A DNA stretch of 64,000 bases from an uncultured Paracoccaceae bacterium. Its GTDB lineage: Bacteria > Pseudomonadota > Alphaproteobacteria > Rhodobacterales > Rhodobacteraceae. The position numbers and the translations under genes were made by a program. Within the stretch, counting starts at the first letter, position 1. Each line of letters opens with the position of its first letter. Shown one piece after another: positions 1 to 9,700 of this stretch. The notes beneath the pieces are model-generated. The model saw only the letters and a program-made list of their open reading frames with translations. It did not search any database and was not told the DNA's origin. The stretch lies in NCBI GenBank assembly GCA_947489705.1, contig CANLEQ010000021.1, positions 1-64,000 of the forward strand, read 5' to 3'.

Positions 1-25
1 GATCGCTCATGTAATCGCTCCGTTT

Positions 26-316
26 TCAGAGGCGTGAATCACGCAGCGCAACTGAGATCAATGCATCCTGACCGTAACGCCCACGGGTGTTTCGCCGGAT
101 GTAATCCACCCACGAACTGAATTTGATCAATCTCATTTTCTCTGACATTTCGACGTATTCTAGCTCATCCTCATCCATGAGGCTTCGGATCCTGGACACA
201 GAGATACCGACACGTTTGGAGAGTTCGTCCGGAGTGAGGTACTCTTCTCCGTCTCCAAGCAAGTCTCTCGTCATATTGAGATATCCATTGTTTTGCCGCA
301 TGAGGTGAGAGATCAT
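26..316 (-). CDS. small helix-turn-helix DNA-binding protein
   Basis: About 96 residues if read from the ATG at 316; a GTG at 370 and an ATG at 301 are alternatives. The middle (TPDELSKRVGISVSRIRSLM) has the look of an excisionase/MerR-type helix-turn-helix, followed by a short wing-like stretch and a basic C-terminus. It is divergent from the XRE gene beginning near 353, so the two probably share a control region. Such small HTH proteins near an integrase often act as recombination directionality factors or repressors; that role is inferred from context, not shown. No specific family recognised. Confidence 0.55.
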   Translation of the reverse strand: MISHLMRQNNGYLNMTRDLLGDGEEYLTPDELSKRVGISVSRIRSLMDEDELEYVEMSEKMRLIKFSSWVDYIRRNTRGRYGQDALISVALRDSRL

Positions 317-352
317 ACCTGCGCTGAGATATGTCCCTATAGCCAAATTTAT

Positions 353-832
353 GTGCAGAATCGTACACACTCGACCGTTAGTGAGGCCGATCTGAGAAAG
401 TTCCGCAATACTGAAGTTGCAGGTTTCGACCCTTCGCCCAAGGCGATCGGAGCGCGGCTTGCTCTTGTCAGAATAGAGGCGGGCCTAACCCAGGCAGAAT
501 TCGCGAAGCGCTTGGGCGTCTCGCTCCGGAGCTACCACTTCTACGAGAAGGGTGACCGGAGCCTCTCGCATGCCAATATCGTCACGCTGGGGGATGAGTT
601 CGGCGCCGATCTGAACTGGCTATTCCTGGGACCCGAGGTGGCGCCACACTCGTCGGAAGCAGAAGCTCTCGAGGAGTTTGAAGCATCTTTGGATCAATAT
701 CTGTCGGAAAATCGCATTGACCTTTTACCGGAAAAGAAGCGCGCGATCATTGCCACTTGGTACCAAGGTCGTCGTCGAAAGTGGCCGTATGTGCAGGACA
801 AGGTCACTTTTTGGATCGAAATGCTGAGGTGA
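353..832 (+). CDS. XRE-family transcriptional regulator
   Basis: A Cro/C1-type helix-turn-helix occupies roughly residues 28-95 of this reading (IGARLALVRIEAGLTQAEFA, then the recognition-helix segment RLGVSLRSYHFYEKGDRSLS), followed by an acidic linker and a basic C-terminus. The frame has no ATG start; candidates are TTG 293 and GTG 353. I use 353 because 293 would put the start deep inside the divergent gene. It lies 3 bases before the membrane-protein gene at 836, so they are probably co-transcribed. Likely a local repressor of the island; targets unknown. Confidence 0.72.
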   Translation: MQNRTHSTVSEADLRKFRNTEVAGFDPSPKAIGARLALVRIEAGLTQAEFAKRLGVSLRSYHFYEKGDRSLSHANIVTLGDEFGADLNWLFLGPEVAPHSSEAEALEEFEASLDQYLSENRIDLLPEKKRAIIATWYQGRRRKWPYVQDKVTFWIEMLR

Positions 833-835
833 GAA

Positions 836-1222
836 ATGACATTCACGGATGTGACCGAGACCGAATTGCGTCGGGAACTGCTCCTTCAGGACAAGCTGCT
901 CGGTGAGCAACGGCGGCGCGGGCAACCGGTGGTCTACTTGCATTGCACCGCCGCCGTGACCTTTCTTATCGGGCAGATCTTCTACGCGATCTTTCCTTTG
1001 CACCTGAGCACGATGGATCTCCGGTTGGTATTGTTCGTCGTCTCCGGATTAGGCGTGGTACCACTCAGTCTCATCGTTTGCGTCAACTTCGTAAGGGAAG
1101 CGCGCCACGCGGCTAGAATGGTCAGATTGCGGAATGGGTTGGCTGATGGCTCCTTCCAGACCTCGAGATCGAGATATTCGTGGCCAATCGACGTAGTCCG
1201 GCAGCTGCGTGAGGCTGCCTGA
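836..1222 (+). CDS. hypothetical two-helix membrane protein
   Basis: 128 residues. A charged N-terminal helix (about 1-32) precedes two hydrophobic segments at about 36-56 and 62-84, then a basic cytoplasmic-looking tail. The start is 3 bases after the XRE stop, with a GAGGTGAG ribosome-binding site inside the end of that gene. No family recognised. It is near a second two-helix protein (1304-1522); small membrane partners are common in island operons, but nothing in the sequence fixes a function. Confidence 0.6.
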   Translation: MTFTDVTETELRRELLLQDKLLGEQRRRGQPVVYLHCTAAVTFLIGQIFYAIFPLHLSTMDLRLVLFVVSGLGVVPLSLIVCVNFVREARHAARMVRLRNGLADGSFQTSRSRYSWPIDVVRQLREAA

Positions 1223-1303
1223 TGCGGTCAGGAAAGAATCACGTGAAGCTGCAGGTGTCCGCCCAAGCGATCTGGAAGCGAGATCCCCATTGAGGAGCTA
1301 TTC

Positions 1304-1522
1304 ATGAAGCGGAAGCAAAGCCTCGCCGCTTACAATGAACGTGTTAAACTCGTGGCGAAAACGGTAAATCTGATCGCTATCGCCCTGATGGTACTTGCGA
1401 TCTGGCCGTCGCTATTCCCCCACGCGGAGACGGGTCTCGTCAGGGTCGGTTTGGCAGCCGGTGGCCTAATTCTCTTTTTTGTCGCGTATTTAATCCTCGG
1501 GTTCCTGATGATCGACAGGTGA
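1304..1522 (+). CDS. hypothetical small membrane protein
   Basis: 72 residues with two predicted transmembrane segments (about 19-36 and 46-68) and a basic N-terminus (MKRKQSLAAYNERVK), suggesting both ends inside. A good Shine-Dalgarno sequence (GAGGAG, 6 bases before the ATG) supports translation. It follows the 836-1222 gene by about 80 bases in the same direction. Function not recognised. Confidence 0.55.
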   Translation: MKRKQSLAAYNERVKLVAKTVNLIAIALMVLAIWPSLFPHAETGLVRVGLAAGGLILFFVAYLILGFLMIDR

Positions 1523-1564
1523 GGCGCTCCGGAATAATTCCGGCGCGCCTATCCGATCTCCAAA

Positions 1565-1594
1565 CTCTTTACAGAACGTGCCTAGTGTAAAGAG
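1565..1594. repeat. perfect 9-bp inverted repeat upstream of the integrase
   Basis: CTCTTTACA (1565-1573) and its exact reverse complement TGTAAAGAG (1586-1594) flank a 12-base spacer, about 50 bases before the integrase start. It could be an integrase or regulator binding site, or a weak hairpin ending the upstream transcript; there is no T-tract. Confidence 0.45.
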
Positions 1595-1646
1595 ATGCGC
1601 TGAGCCAAGCTAAGCGAGGCAGTGACTTACAAGGGGCGACGGACCC

Positions 1647-2234
1647 ATGCCCGACCGGCGAAGTGTCAAGAGTGCCGACGACCGTGCGGCAGATGCCCAT
1701 GTTCGCGGCCGGGATTACCTTGGTCAGCCAGATGTCGACCGGCTCCTCGCCGCGAGCAAAAAGAGCGGCCACAGCGTCCGGGACCACCTCCTGATCCGGA
1801 TGATGTTCCGGCACGGGCTGCGCGTCTCCGAAGCGATCGCGCTACGCCGGCAGGACGTCGACCTCGCCCAGTCGCGGATCTGGATCACCCGGCTGAAGAA
1901 CGGGCTTAGCGTCGAGCAACCGATTGCCGGCGACGAGCTGCGCGCTATCAAGCGATGGCTGGCGCGGCGGGATGATGCGCTCCCCTGGTTGTTCGTTTCC
2001 GAGCGGAAGCAACCGCTCACGCGGCAGGCGGTCAATTACATCATCGGAACAGCCAGCACCCGTGCCGGTCTCGGCCGCGTCCATCCCCACATGCTGCGTC
2101 ATTCCTGCGGTTTTGCCCGAGCGAACATGGGCCGCGGCCTTCGGCTGATCCAGGATTACCTTGGCCATCGAGATCCCCGCCATACGGCGCACTACACGCG
2201 GACGGCGGCGCACCGGTTCGACGACCTGTGGTAG
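1647..2234 (+). CDS. short tyrosine recombinase/integrase
   Basis: 195 residues, consisting almost only of the catalytic domain, as in FimB/FimE-type recombinases. All expected catalytic residues are visible: Arg59 (HGLRVSEAIALR), Lys84 (RLKNG), His148 and Arg151 (HMLRH), His174 (YLGHRD) and the nucleophile Tyr183 (HYTRT). It therefore should be able to cut and rejoin DNA through a 3'-phosphotyrosine. It lies in the island that ends at the tRNA-Pro gene and is convergent with the large defence-like genes. The missing N-terminal core-binding domain argues that it may invert or excise local sites rather than act as a typical phage integrase. Confidence 0.88.
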   Translation: MPDRRSVKSADDRAADAHVRGRDYLGQPDVDRLLAASKKSGHSVRDHLLIRMMFRHGLRVSEAIALRRQDVDLAQSRIWITRLKNGLSVEQPIAGDELRAIKRWLARRDDALPWLFVSERKQPLTRQAVNYIIGTASTRAGLGRVHPHMLRHSCGFARANMGRGLRLIQDYLGHRDPRHTAHYTRTAAHRFDDLW

Positions 2235-2401
2235 CTGAACGCTGCATTTGCGGCGAAAAGCAGGAAGGGCGGAAAGCGGAAGTTCGCCGCAGTCGTGAGG
2301 GCTTCGCGGACCGATGGAAGGAGCGGACCTTGAGCGACTAGTTTGGCTGAATCCAGGCAGCTTCGGATCGCACGCCAAAAAATGGATGCTCGCCTGCCAA
2401 A

Positions 2402-5400
2402 TCAGTTCCCGTCCTCTGCATCGGGATCGGGCTTCAAGATCGGCCAAGGGCGCCCTGACCCAAGATCTGGATGGCGTGGCTCCGATTCTGGAGCGCCGTA
2501 CTTGTCCCGGAGCTTGTCTATAAGATTGAGACAGCGGGGAGCGGGGTCATTCTGGCTGCCGCTGTCCGTCATCGCCAGCAGCTTCCGGCGCAGATCGACT
2601 GCCGGGACGGGCACGACATCGTAGGCACCCTCCCAGTTCTCTACCGGGACGTGCTCCGTGACAGCGCTTTGAATCGACTGATAGGTCATAAACGAACGTC
2701 CAGTTTTCTTCTCAAAATCGATCAGCATCAGTATGCCTCTCGTGCCAGGGTCTTTGGCGACTGCGCCAGCTAGCAAGGCAAGCTGCTTCGTTGTCGGCCC
2801 ATCCTTCAGGAGGTCGTGGACATAGGAGCGGATCTCGGAGAACTCCGAAATCAAGCCACCTAATTCGCGTTGCCACCGCCACCCGTCATATGACTTGCCG
2901 TCGAGCGCACCGCTGACGGTCAAGTCGACAAGGCGATGCGCGGCGGATACGGTGCCGAAGCTCAGCGCAGTCGCGCGCCACCCGTCATTCTGGTAGAGAC
3001 GCGGGTCGTCTTCGGCGAGCTTGAAAGTCACGCTTTCAGCATCGTCGGAGGACGAACTGCCGAGTCCGCGGACCATCTCTTCGAGCATTCGTGGATGGCG
3101 CTGCGCGTCCGGCATGCCGCGCACGATGGCGGGCAGATCGGTAACAGGCGTGGCGAATGGCAAAAGGCGCAACCAATCGCGTAGCTGATACGCGTCGCCC
3201 TGTGTCAGAATCCACGTTTCCTTCTCGGTCGCCTCAAAGGTCTCAGCTATGCCGTCGGCCACGAGCTCGATGTCGATATCCTCGCCAGAGATGACCAGCG
3301 ATAACAATAAGGCTGCGCGCGCCTGCCTCGGCGCGAGAGAAATGAGCTTCTGGATCGTCGCGTCACGCTGGCCGTGGGGGAGTCGTGCTCCAACAATGCC
3401 GAGCGCAACCGCCAGCTTCACTTGCGCATCCGACGAACCATCGACAATCAAGGTCTCGATTGCGCTGAAGATCGCCTCCGCCTCGATCGATGTCGCGGCG
3501 GGATCGGCGGCGCGGGCCTCCCGGCGCGCTTCCACGCGCGAGAAGTCTACGCCAATGCGGAACTTTCCGTCGTCCTTGGGCTCGTTTGCTTCGAACCATT
3601 GAGCAGCCAGCACACGCGCCGCCAGCTCGCCAAAATGCTCATCCGTCAAGTATTGACGCATCAGCGCAGCGGTCTGCGGCGCATTGATTGCCAAGAACGC
3701 ACGTTGGTACTCGTGCATGTGCGGATGCTGTGCTTCGTGTACAGCGTCGCGATCCTTCCCGCCGCTCGCGGTTGCTTTCTCACGGGAAGCACGGTAACGA
3801 CGTAAGTTATCGTCAAGCATCCTTTCCAAGAGAGGAAGGTGTGCGACGGACGGTGCGCGGCTTATCATCGTTGCAATGGTAGCCACTCGCCGGCGCTTCT
3901 CATCCCCAGCAGCGAGCATGTGCTCGGCCCATTCGTGCGCTAACACCCCGATTGCAGCCAAACCTTCCTTATTGAAGGGCCGCGCCCGATTTTTGTTGCC
4001 AAAGGTCACGCGGGAAAATAGCTCGGCCAGCTGGACGATTTCCTCATATTCGGCGTTTGCCGCCCGCGCTTGAACGGCGGCTATTAAACTTGCGCCCGGC
4101 GTCTGGCCGATACGGTCGCGCAGACTGTGATAGCGATCACCCGCAGCCTGATTGTATTGCCCGCTGGCGTCGCGCATGACTTTTCCTGCGGCAAGATACG
4201 CGTCGATCAGCTTGCCAACAGCGTTTGGTCCCAGCACTGAAGCAGCGGCCTCGGCGCGATCGTCGTGGCGGCTTGTTTCTTCGAGGGCGATTCCGAGCAG
4301 TGCGTCGTCCTCAAGCGCAAACCCCGCGGCCGCAAGAATATCGTCCGCGCCGAAGAAGAGCTCGTGATGCTCGCGCAAGCGGCGCAGCAGCCCTTCAGCT
4401 AGGGCCTGCGGCCAACGTCTTCGCACCTCGTACAACAGGTGCCTCCCGCCATCGGTCTTCCGGTCAATCTCCATGTTAGCGATGAGTTCGGTGACCTCGG
4501 TTTCATGGCCTTTCGCACTTGTCGCATTGAGTAGCGAATGCAGCCGCTGAAAGGGCGACAGGCCGGTGGCTTCGCGGCGTCCACATGCTCGCCGTAGTTC
4601 TTGCTGAACAGCATCAACTGCAATGTCCTCAAGGTGACCCTTTTCGGCGAGGATGTCATAAGTCGTTTCGCTCGCATCCGTGAGTAAGTCAGCAACGTGA
4701 CGATCCGCCCGCCGAAATACGATGCATCGACCACCGCCGCTTTCACCTCCGGATCGCCGTCGATCCTCGCGATCTCAGTCGCAAGGTCGAGGCCGTCAAT
4801 CCCGCCATTCGATGCAATTTCGCAGAGTACGTTCTTACGAATGTCCGGAGGCAGCGCTGTGATGCGCGTCTGCGCGTTACTTCCAAGCACGGACGGACGA
4901 AACTGCCGCGCTGCTCGAAGCGCGTGCAAGTGTACTTGATCCTCGGCATGCGCAATCAGTGGCCAAATAAGATCGGCGAATTCCGGTCTTCCGGACGCGA
5001 CCATGAAGTGAACCGCGCGATCCACCTTGCCTGGCGCGTGCCACTTCTCGGCAAGGCTCCGCATCTCAGTGCCGATTGGCACCCATACCTCGTCGGTGGC
5101 GCGGAAGATCATCTCGCCCGAGAGGACAGGATCAACGTCAAAAGCTGCTCGGATGGCAGTGCGGCATGCTTCCCTCTGCGCAGCGTCGTCGCGCGCACTC
5201 CGTTCGACGGCGAACATGACCGCCTCTTCCCACGGGCGCTGATTGAGTATGTCGGCCATCAGTTTCTCAAGCGCTGCCGGATCGCTGACAGCCTGCAGCA
5301 TCAGTCTTTCGACGTAGTGCGAGGCGTACCATTCTTGAAATTGCTGGTGCTGGAACGAATAGCCCGGCGTGTCGCCGGAGCGCGTAAGAACATGATTGCT

Positions 5401-6780
5401 GACGAGCGTGTCGAGCAGCGTGCCGGGCTGTATGGTGACGGTCATCTGTCCATCGGTCATCAGAACCCGCGCGGTCTCGGCAACCGATTTGCGCGCGTTG
5501 CTGTCCGTGATCGCCGTGTTGGCCGTCGATGTGGCGAACGCCGCGAGCTTGTCCAAATAATCCTGCTGGAAGCCGAGGGCCGCGGCATGAAGCGCCGCCG
5601 CACGGCGGGGTTCCTGCTCGTGCGCTGCAACAAAGCGACGTAGCACTTCTTCCTTTGTGGTCGGAAAAGGCGCGCCCTCTGGCAGTGACAGCAGTGCCGT
5701 GAGATAGAGAGGAATGGTGACGAGTTCGCGGACGCCTGCTGTCCGCCAGGCCTGATCGACGAGCTGTGCTCCAACCTCGCCGCGCATGCCGCGCGCAATC
5801 TCCATTTGCTGTTCGGCGTCAAGCGGCAGTAGATCGACCCGCGTCCCACCGAAAGGAATGCCGAATGCCTGCCTGCGCGTGGAGATGACAAGACCGAGTT
5901 CCGGCAATTCAGCCTTAAGGGCCGAGATTTGCACGCGCGCGCGTTCACGTGCGGCGGCATCCAGTTCGTTCCAACCGTCAAGAAATAGCACAACACCGGG
6001 TTTCGCCGCGACGGTGCGGAAATCCTGTTCGGTAATTCCGTTAAACGCGGGGCGTTTCAAGATGGACACGAGCAACCCGTCGCCTCTAGTGGCCCAATCT
6101 CCCAGTGGCACGACAAACGGTGTGCCATTGCCGATCTCCAACACGCCTTCGGCGACCTGAAAGAGTGTCGTCGTCTTTCCCATTCCGGGTGCCGCGACAA
6201 GGATGAGATCACCCAGCTTGGTCACGGCGTTGGCAAGCGCACGCGTGCTCAGCGCCTCGTCCACGTGTTTCACCTTCAACGTCAGCGTGAGCTTTACGGT
6301 TGTGCCCGGCCATTTGGGTGTGCGGCGAAACACAGCGAGATCGGCAGCGGCAGCCTTTCGTACGCATGCGCCTATTTCCAGATCAGTCGGCGGCATGGTC
6401 GGGCCGAAGGTAACCTTATCTATTATGCTGCGCCACATGTCATTGGAGTGCCTCTGCTTCCAAAATTGCAGGAGTGTCTCGGAAAAAGTGGGATCATCTG
6501 AATCAATCGCTTTGGCACAGTCCTGGCAAAGCCAAATCCCGTTCTCATCCGATTTTCGTTGTTCGGACGTCATATCGGCGCGATAGCGGCGCGCACCGAG
6601 TCCGGGGGCTGCTGCACAGATATGGGCGGCAACCCCAATATTCATTTCCTTTGAGCCATCGCTGGTTGGCGCTGACGTGAGCTTCCTGCAACTAGGATTG
6701 CTACAATGATACCGGGCTAGCTTCGCGAGGCGATTCTTGGTTGCCTGAGTGAAGTCGTCCCTATTATTACTTTTGGTCAT
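2402..6780 (-). pseudogene. HNH-NACHT NTPase with long C-terminal repeat region, frameshifted
   Basis: Two overlapping frames join into one protein of about 1,460 residues. The 5' part (6780 to about 4706) starts MTKSNNRDD. It has a zinc/HNH-like module with Cys26/Cys31, a GVAAHI box (His53) and a C-x-x-C at about 85-88, then a NACHT-type ATPase with Walker A PGMGKTT (about 198-204) and Walker B VVLFLDGWNEL (about 263-273). The 3' part (about 4705-2402) is a long helical region of HEAT-like character, the usual position of the sensor. Past about 4706 the first frame turns into nonsense, while the next frame reads on sensibly (DLLTDASETTYDILAEKGHL), so one base is missing. Its start overlaps the upstream nuclease-STAND gene by 14 bases. 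Probably an anti-phage effector now inactive, unless the shift is a sequencing error. Confidence 0.75.
4700..4715 (-). other. frameshift site in the HNH-NACHT gene
   Basis: Reading the minus strand, codons for YFGG at 4719-4708 are in the first frame. From GAT at 4705 the sensible protein (DRHVADLLTDASE) is in another frame, leaving two orphan bases at 4707-4706. One lost base here restores an uninterrupted reading frame to 2402. Confidence 0.7.
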
Positions 6781-9700
6781 CGACGATCTGCTCGGATTCG
6801 GTAGTGTGAACACGTTTAATAATTTGCCCGTCGATGGACATATCGCCGATCTCGGATGACATCAAAAGTAGAGCCACATATTCCGCTGCCTCTGCGATAT
6901 TACTTGAAGCACCGCCAATCGCAGCCTGCGCTTCTGCGGCGAAATCAACGTCTCCAGTTCGCAGATGCTCGATCAATTCGGACACATCCGATCGCATGGC
7001 TTGATCAAAATCACTGAGCCGTCGGGTCAGTTCCTCGTGCTTTCTTTTAAAGGCAGCCTCCAAGCTCCGACGAGCAGCAATCTCTTCTTCGGGACGAGTC
7101 TCATTGCCGAGCCGCTTTTGATCCATTGCCCCAAGTTCGCTGGCGAGGCTCAGTACCTCCCCAAACATGCTTGCGATAACAGATGGGGCTTGTGGCAATC
7201 CGAGTTGTTCAGCCCAGAAGGCAGCACCTTCCACGTCAGGAAGGAGGGTCTGGTAACCAGACTTTGCGAGCGCCGGGAACGCGACATCCTCAATGTAAGG
7301 CATGATTGTCAGATGGATAGACGAGTCCACCAACGACCGTACGAGTTCGGCTTGTTCAGCGAGCGCGACCACCGCATCTGCAATGTTGGGCACGGGCAAC
7401 AGAGCGAGAACGTCTGCTGGCGGCCACGGTAAAATACCACTGGCGTTAATACGAACGTGGAACTGCGCGACGATCCCAGCTTCCTCTGCCCGGCGCTCAA
7501 TTTTTGCCTTTCGCTGAGCTAGTCGCGTTTCCCCGGCAGCTTTGGCAGAGAGGGATACGAGCCAAACGGAGTTGCCTACTCGCGCGCCTTTGCCGCGCGC
7601 CGCCCAAGTTACCGCTGGTGCTTGCTTCCTTTCATGGGCTTCTCCGGCAATAAGTCGCAACGTCTCCAATAGCGTCTTAAGTCGGGTAAGTATTAGTGGA
7701 GGACCGTCGGCGACGAGATGCCAAGGTTCTTCGGCAATTGCAATGTCGACATCGGCGATGAGGTCGCTCAACCAGGCAATGTATGCACCAGCTTGGTCGG
7801 GCAGTATTGCGAACCTCTTGACAAGATTGACGCTTACGCTGTGCAGGAGGTTCTGGAACTTGGTGACGGCGGTGTTAGCCTCTCGGCGCCCCGCGCCTGA
7901 CGCTTCCAATGATGAAACAGCGGGAGGCGTCAGTTCTTCGGTATCCGCATTAATTGAATTCAGCTTGTCGGCGAGGTTGCCGAGTGCATCCTTTCCTCGA
8001 AAATGCGCGTCGAAGACCTTCTCCAACGTCGGCACAAGGGCATCGAGAATTGCTACGCCTCTGGCAAGATAGTCGCTATAGCTCGGAGCGGCGACGCGGC
8101 GGGAAATCAGATGACCCCACCGCTGATTCCACTGAGGAATTGACGGTGGTGGAAGATTTTCTCGGGGAATTCGCTTTGTTGCAAGCGGCAACTGGGCAAC
8201 ACCTGCCAATTCGCCACTTGCAGTAATAGCGTTGGACACCGCAATGTCAGCCGGCGGACATAGTGCCAATATCCGCTCACACAAACTTACAACCGCGTCG
8301 TGCGGATTTTTCTGTACAGAGCCGGCAACGTACCAAAGATCGCAACGGACGATCATTTCATCATCGGCATCTTCGATTGTTACAGGCCCGGCCCAAGCTG
8401 TCTCTGCCTGAACCCGAGCGAACAGCGCCTCTTGCCCGACCTCGGCGACCCAATCACTGGCGATCTCACGATCCAGGGCGGACAGGGTGCCCATCAAAGA
8501 CTCCAAGAGATCGAGATCGGCATTCAAGAGGCCTTCGGGAGCCTGCATGAGACTGGTCCGCACCGCGGCTGGCAATGGCATTCCGACCAATGCTGCGAGA
8601 ATCTCATCTAAGCTCGCCAAATCCGCCGTCTCGATCAGGCCAGACAAGACAGAGGGTGACATACGCTCCATCAGCAGGCGGCGAGGGTCATCTTCCGGCG
8701 AACCTTTGATCTGCGAGAGTCGATCCGCCGCGGCCTGGACCTCCGGGATGATGCTGAGACTACTCAGATCAATACCCGCGATCCCGAACATTGCGGCGCT
8801 TCCGACTTGCGTTCGCGGCAGCGCACGCGCTTCAGGCGTGTCCAGCCATTCGTCAACGCCCGAAGAAACCCGGCCCGAGCCCAGCCCCCGGAGCGCTGAC
8901 GCAAACGCCCGCGCGTCCTGTTCGCCCTCCACGCGGGTTATCAAGCCATTGAGCACGGCCGGGACAGGCAAGCGCCGCGCAGATAGCGTGTCCGCGACCA
9001 ACGGCTCGAGATCGGCGGCGGGCACACTTACGATCGTCTGTTCGAAACTCGTTTTGAGTGTCGGCAATGTTGTCTTGTGCGTGAGCTGCAGCAATTCTTC
9101 GGATCGAAGCTGGTGTAGGCCGGTGACGGCGCCCGGAGCAGGCGAACGAACTAGATGTTCCTGGATGAGGCGCTGTAAGGCGCGTGAAAGATCGGCCTCA
9201 CTGACCGAGAGAGCGCCCGCCAATCGCGATGCATCAACTTCAGCATTTGCTGCGCCTGCCCGGGCGGCCGACCGCAAAATATCAAGTTCGAGGGAACGCT
9301 TCGGATCTGAAATCCTGGCCGCGACTTGATCGGCGAGGAGTTCGTGCATCCTCTGTCCGCGCGTCAGGATATGGACATATTCTAGAAGAAGGCCGTTGCT
9401 CATCTTCCACGGCTCGCGCCAACCTACCCAGTCCGTCTTTTCGACTTCGCGCAGTTCTCGCCAGAGTCGTTCTGCAAGTTCATCGTCGGGATCGGCGCGT
9501 ATTTCAGCTGCACGGGCGCGCTCAGCAATCAGCGTGACATCTTCTTCCCGGACCGAACCGAGTAGGACGACGCCTGGCACAGACATCGCTTGTTTGAGCA
9601 AGGCGCCCCAACTTTCCGGCCCATTCCGGCCAACATCATCCATGACAAAGCCCAGGGGACTGTCTTCTGAAGCGCGAAACGTCCGGATCAACTGGCGCAG

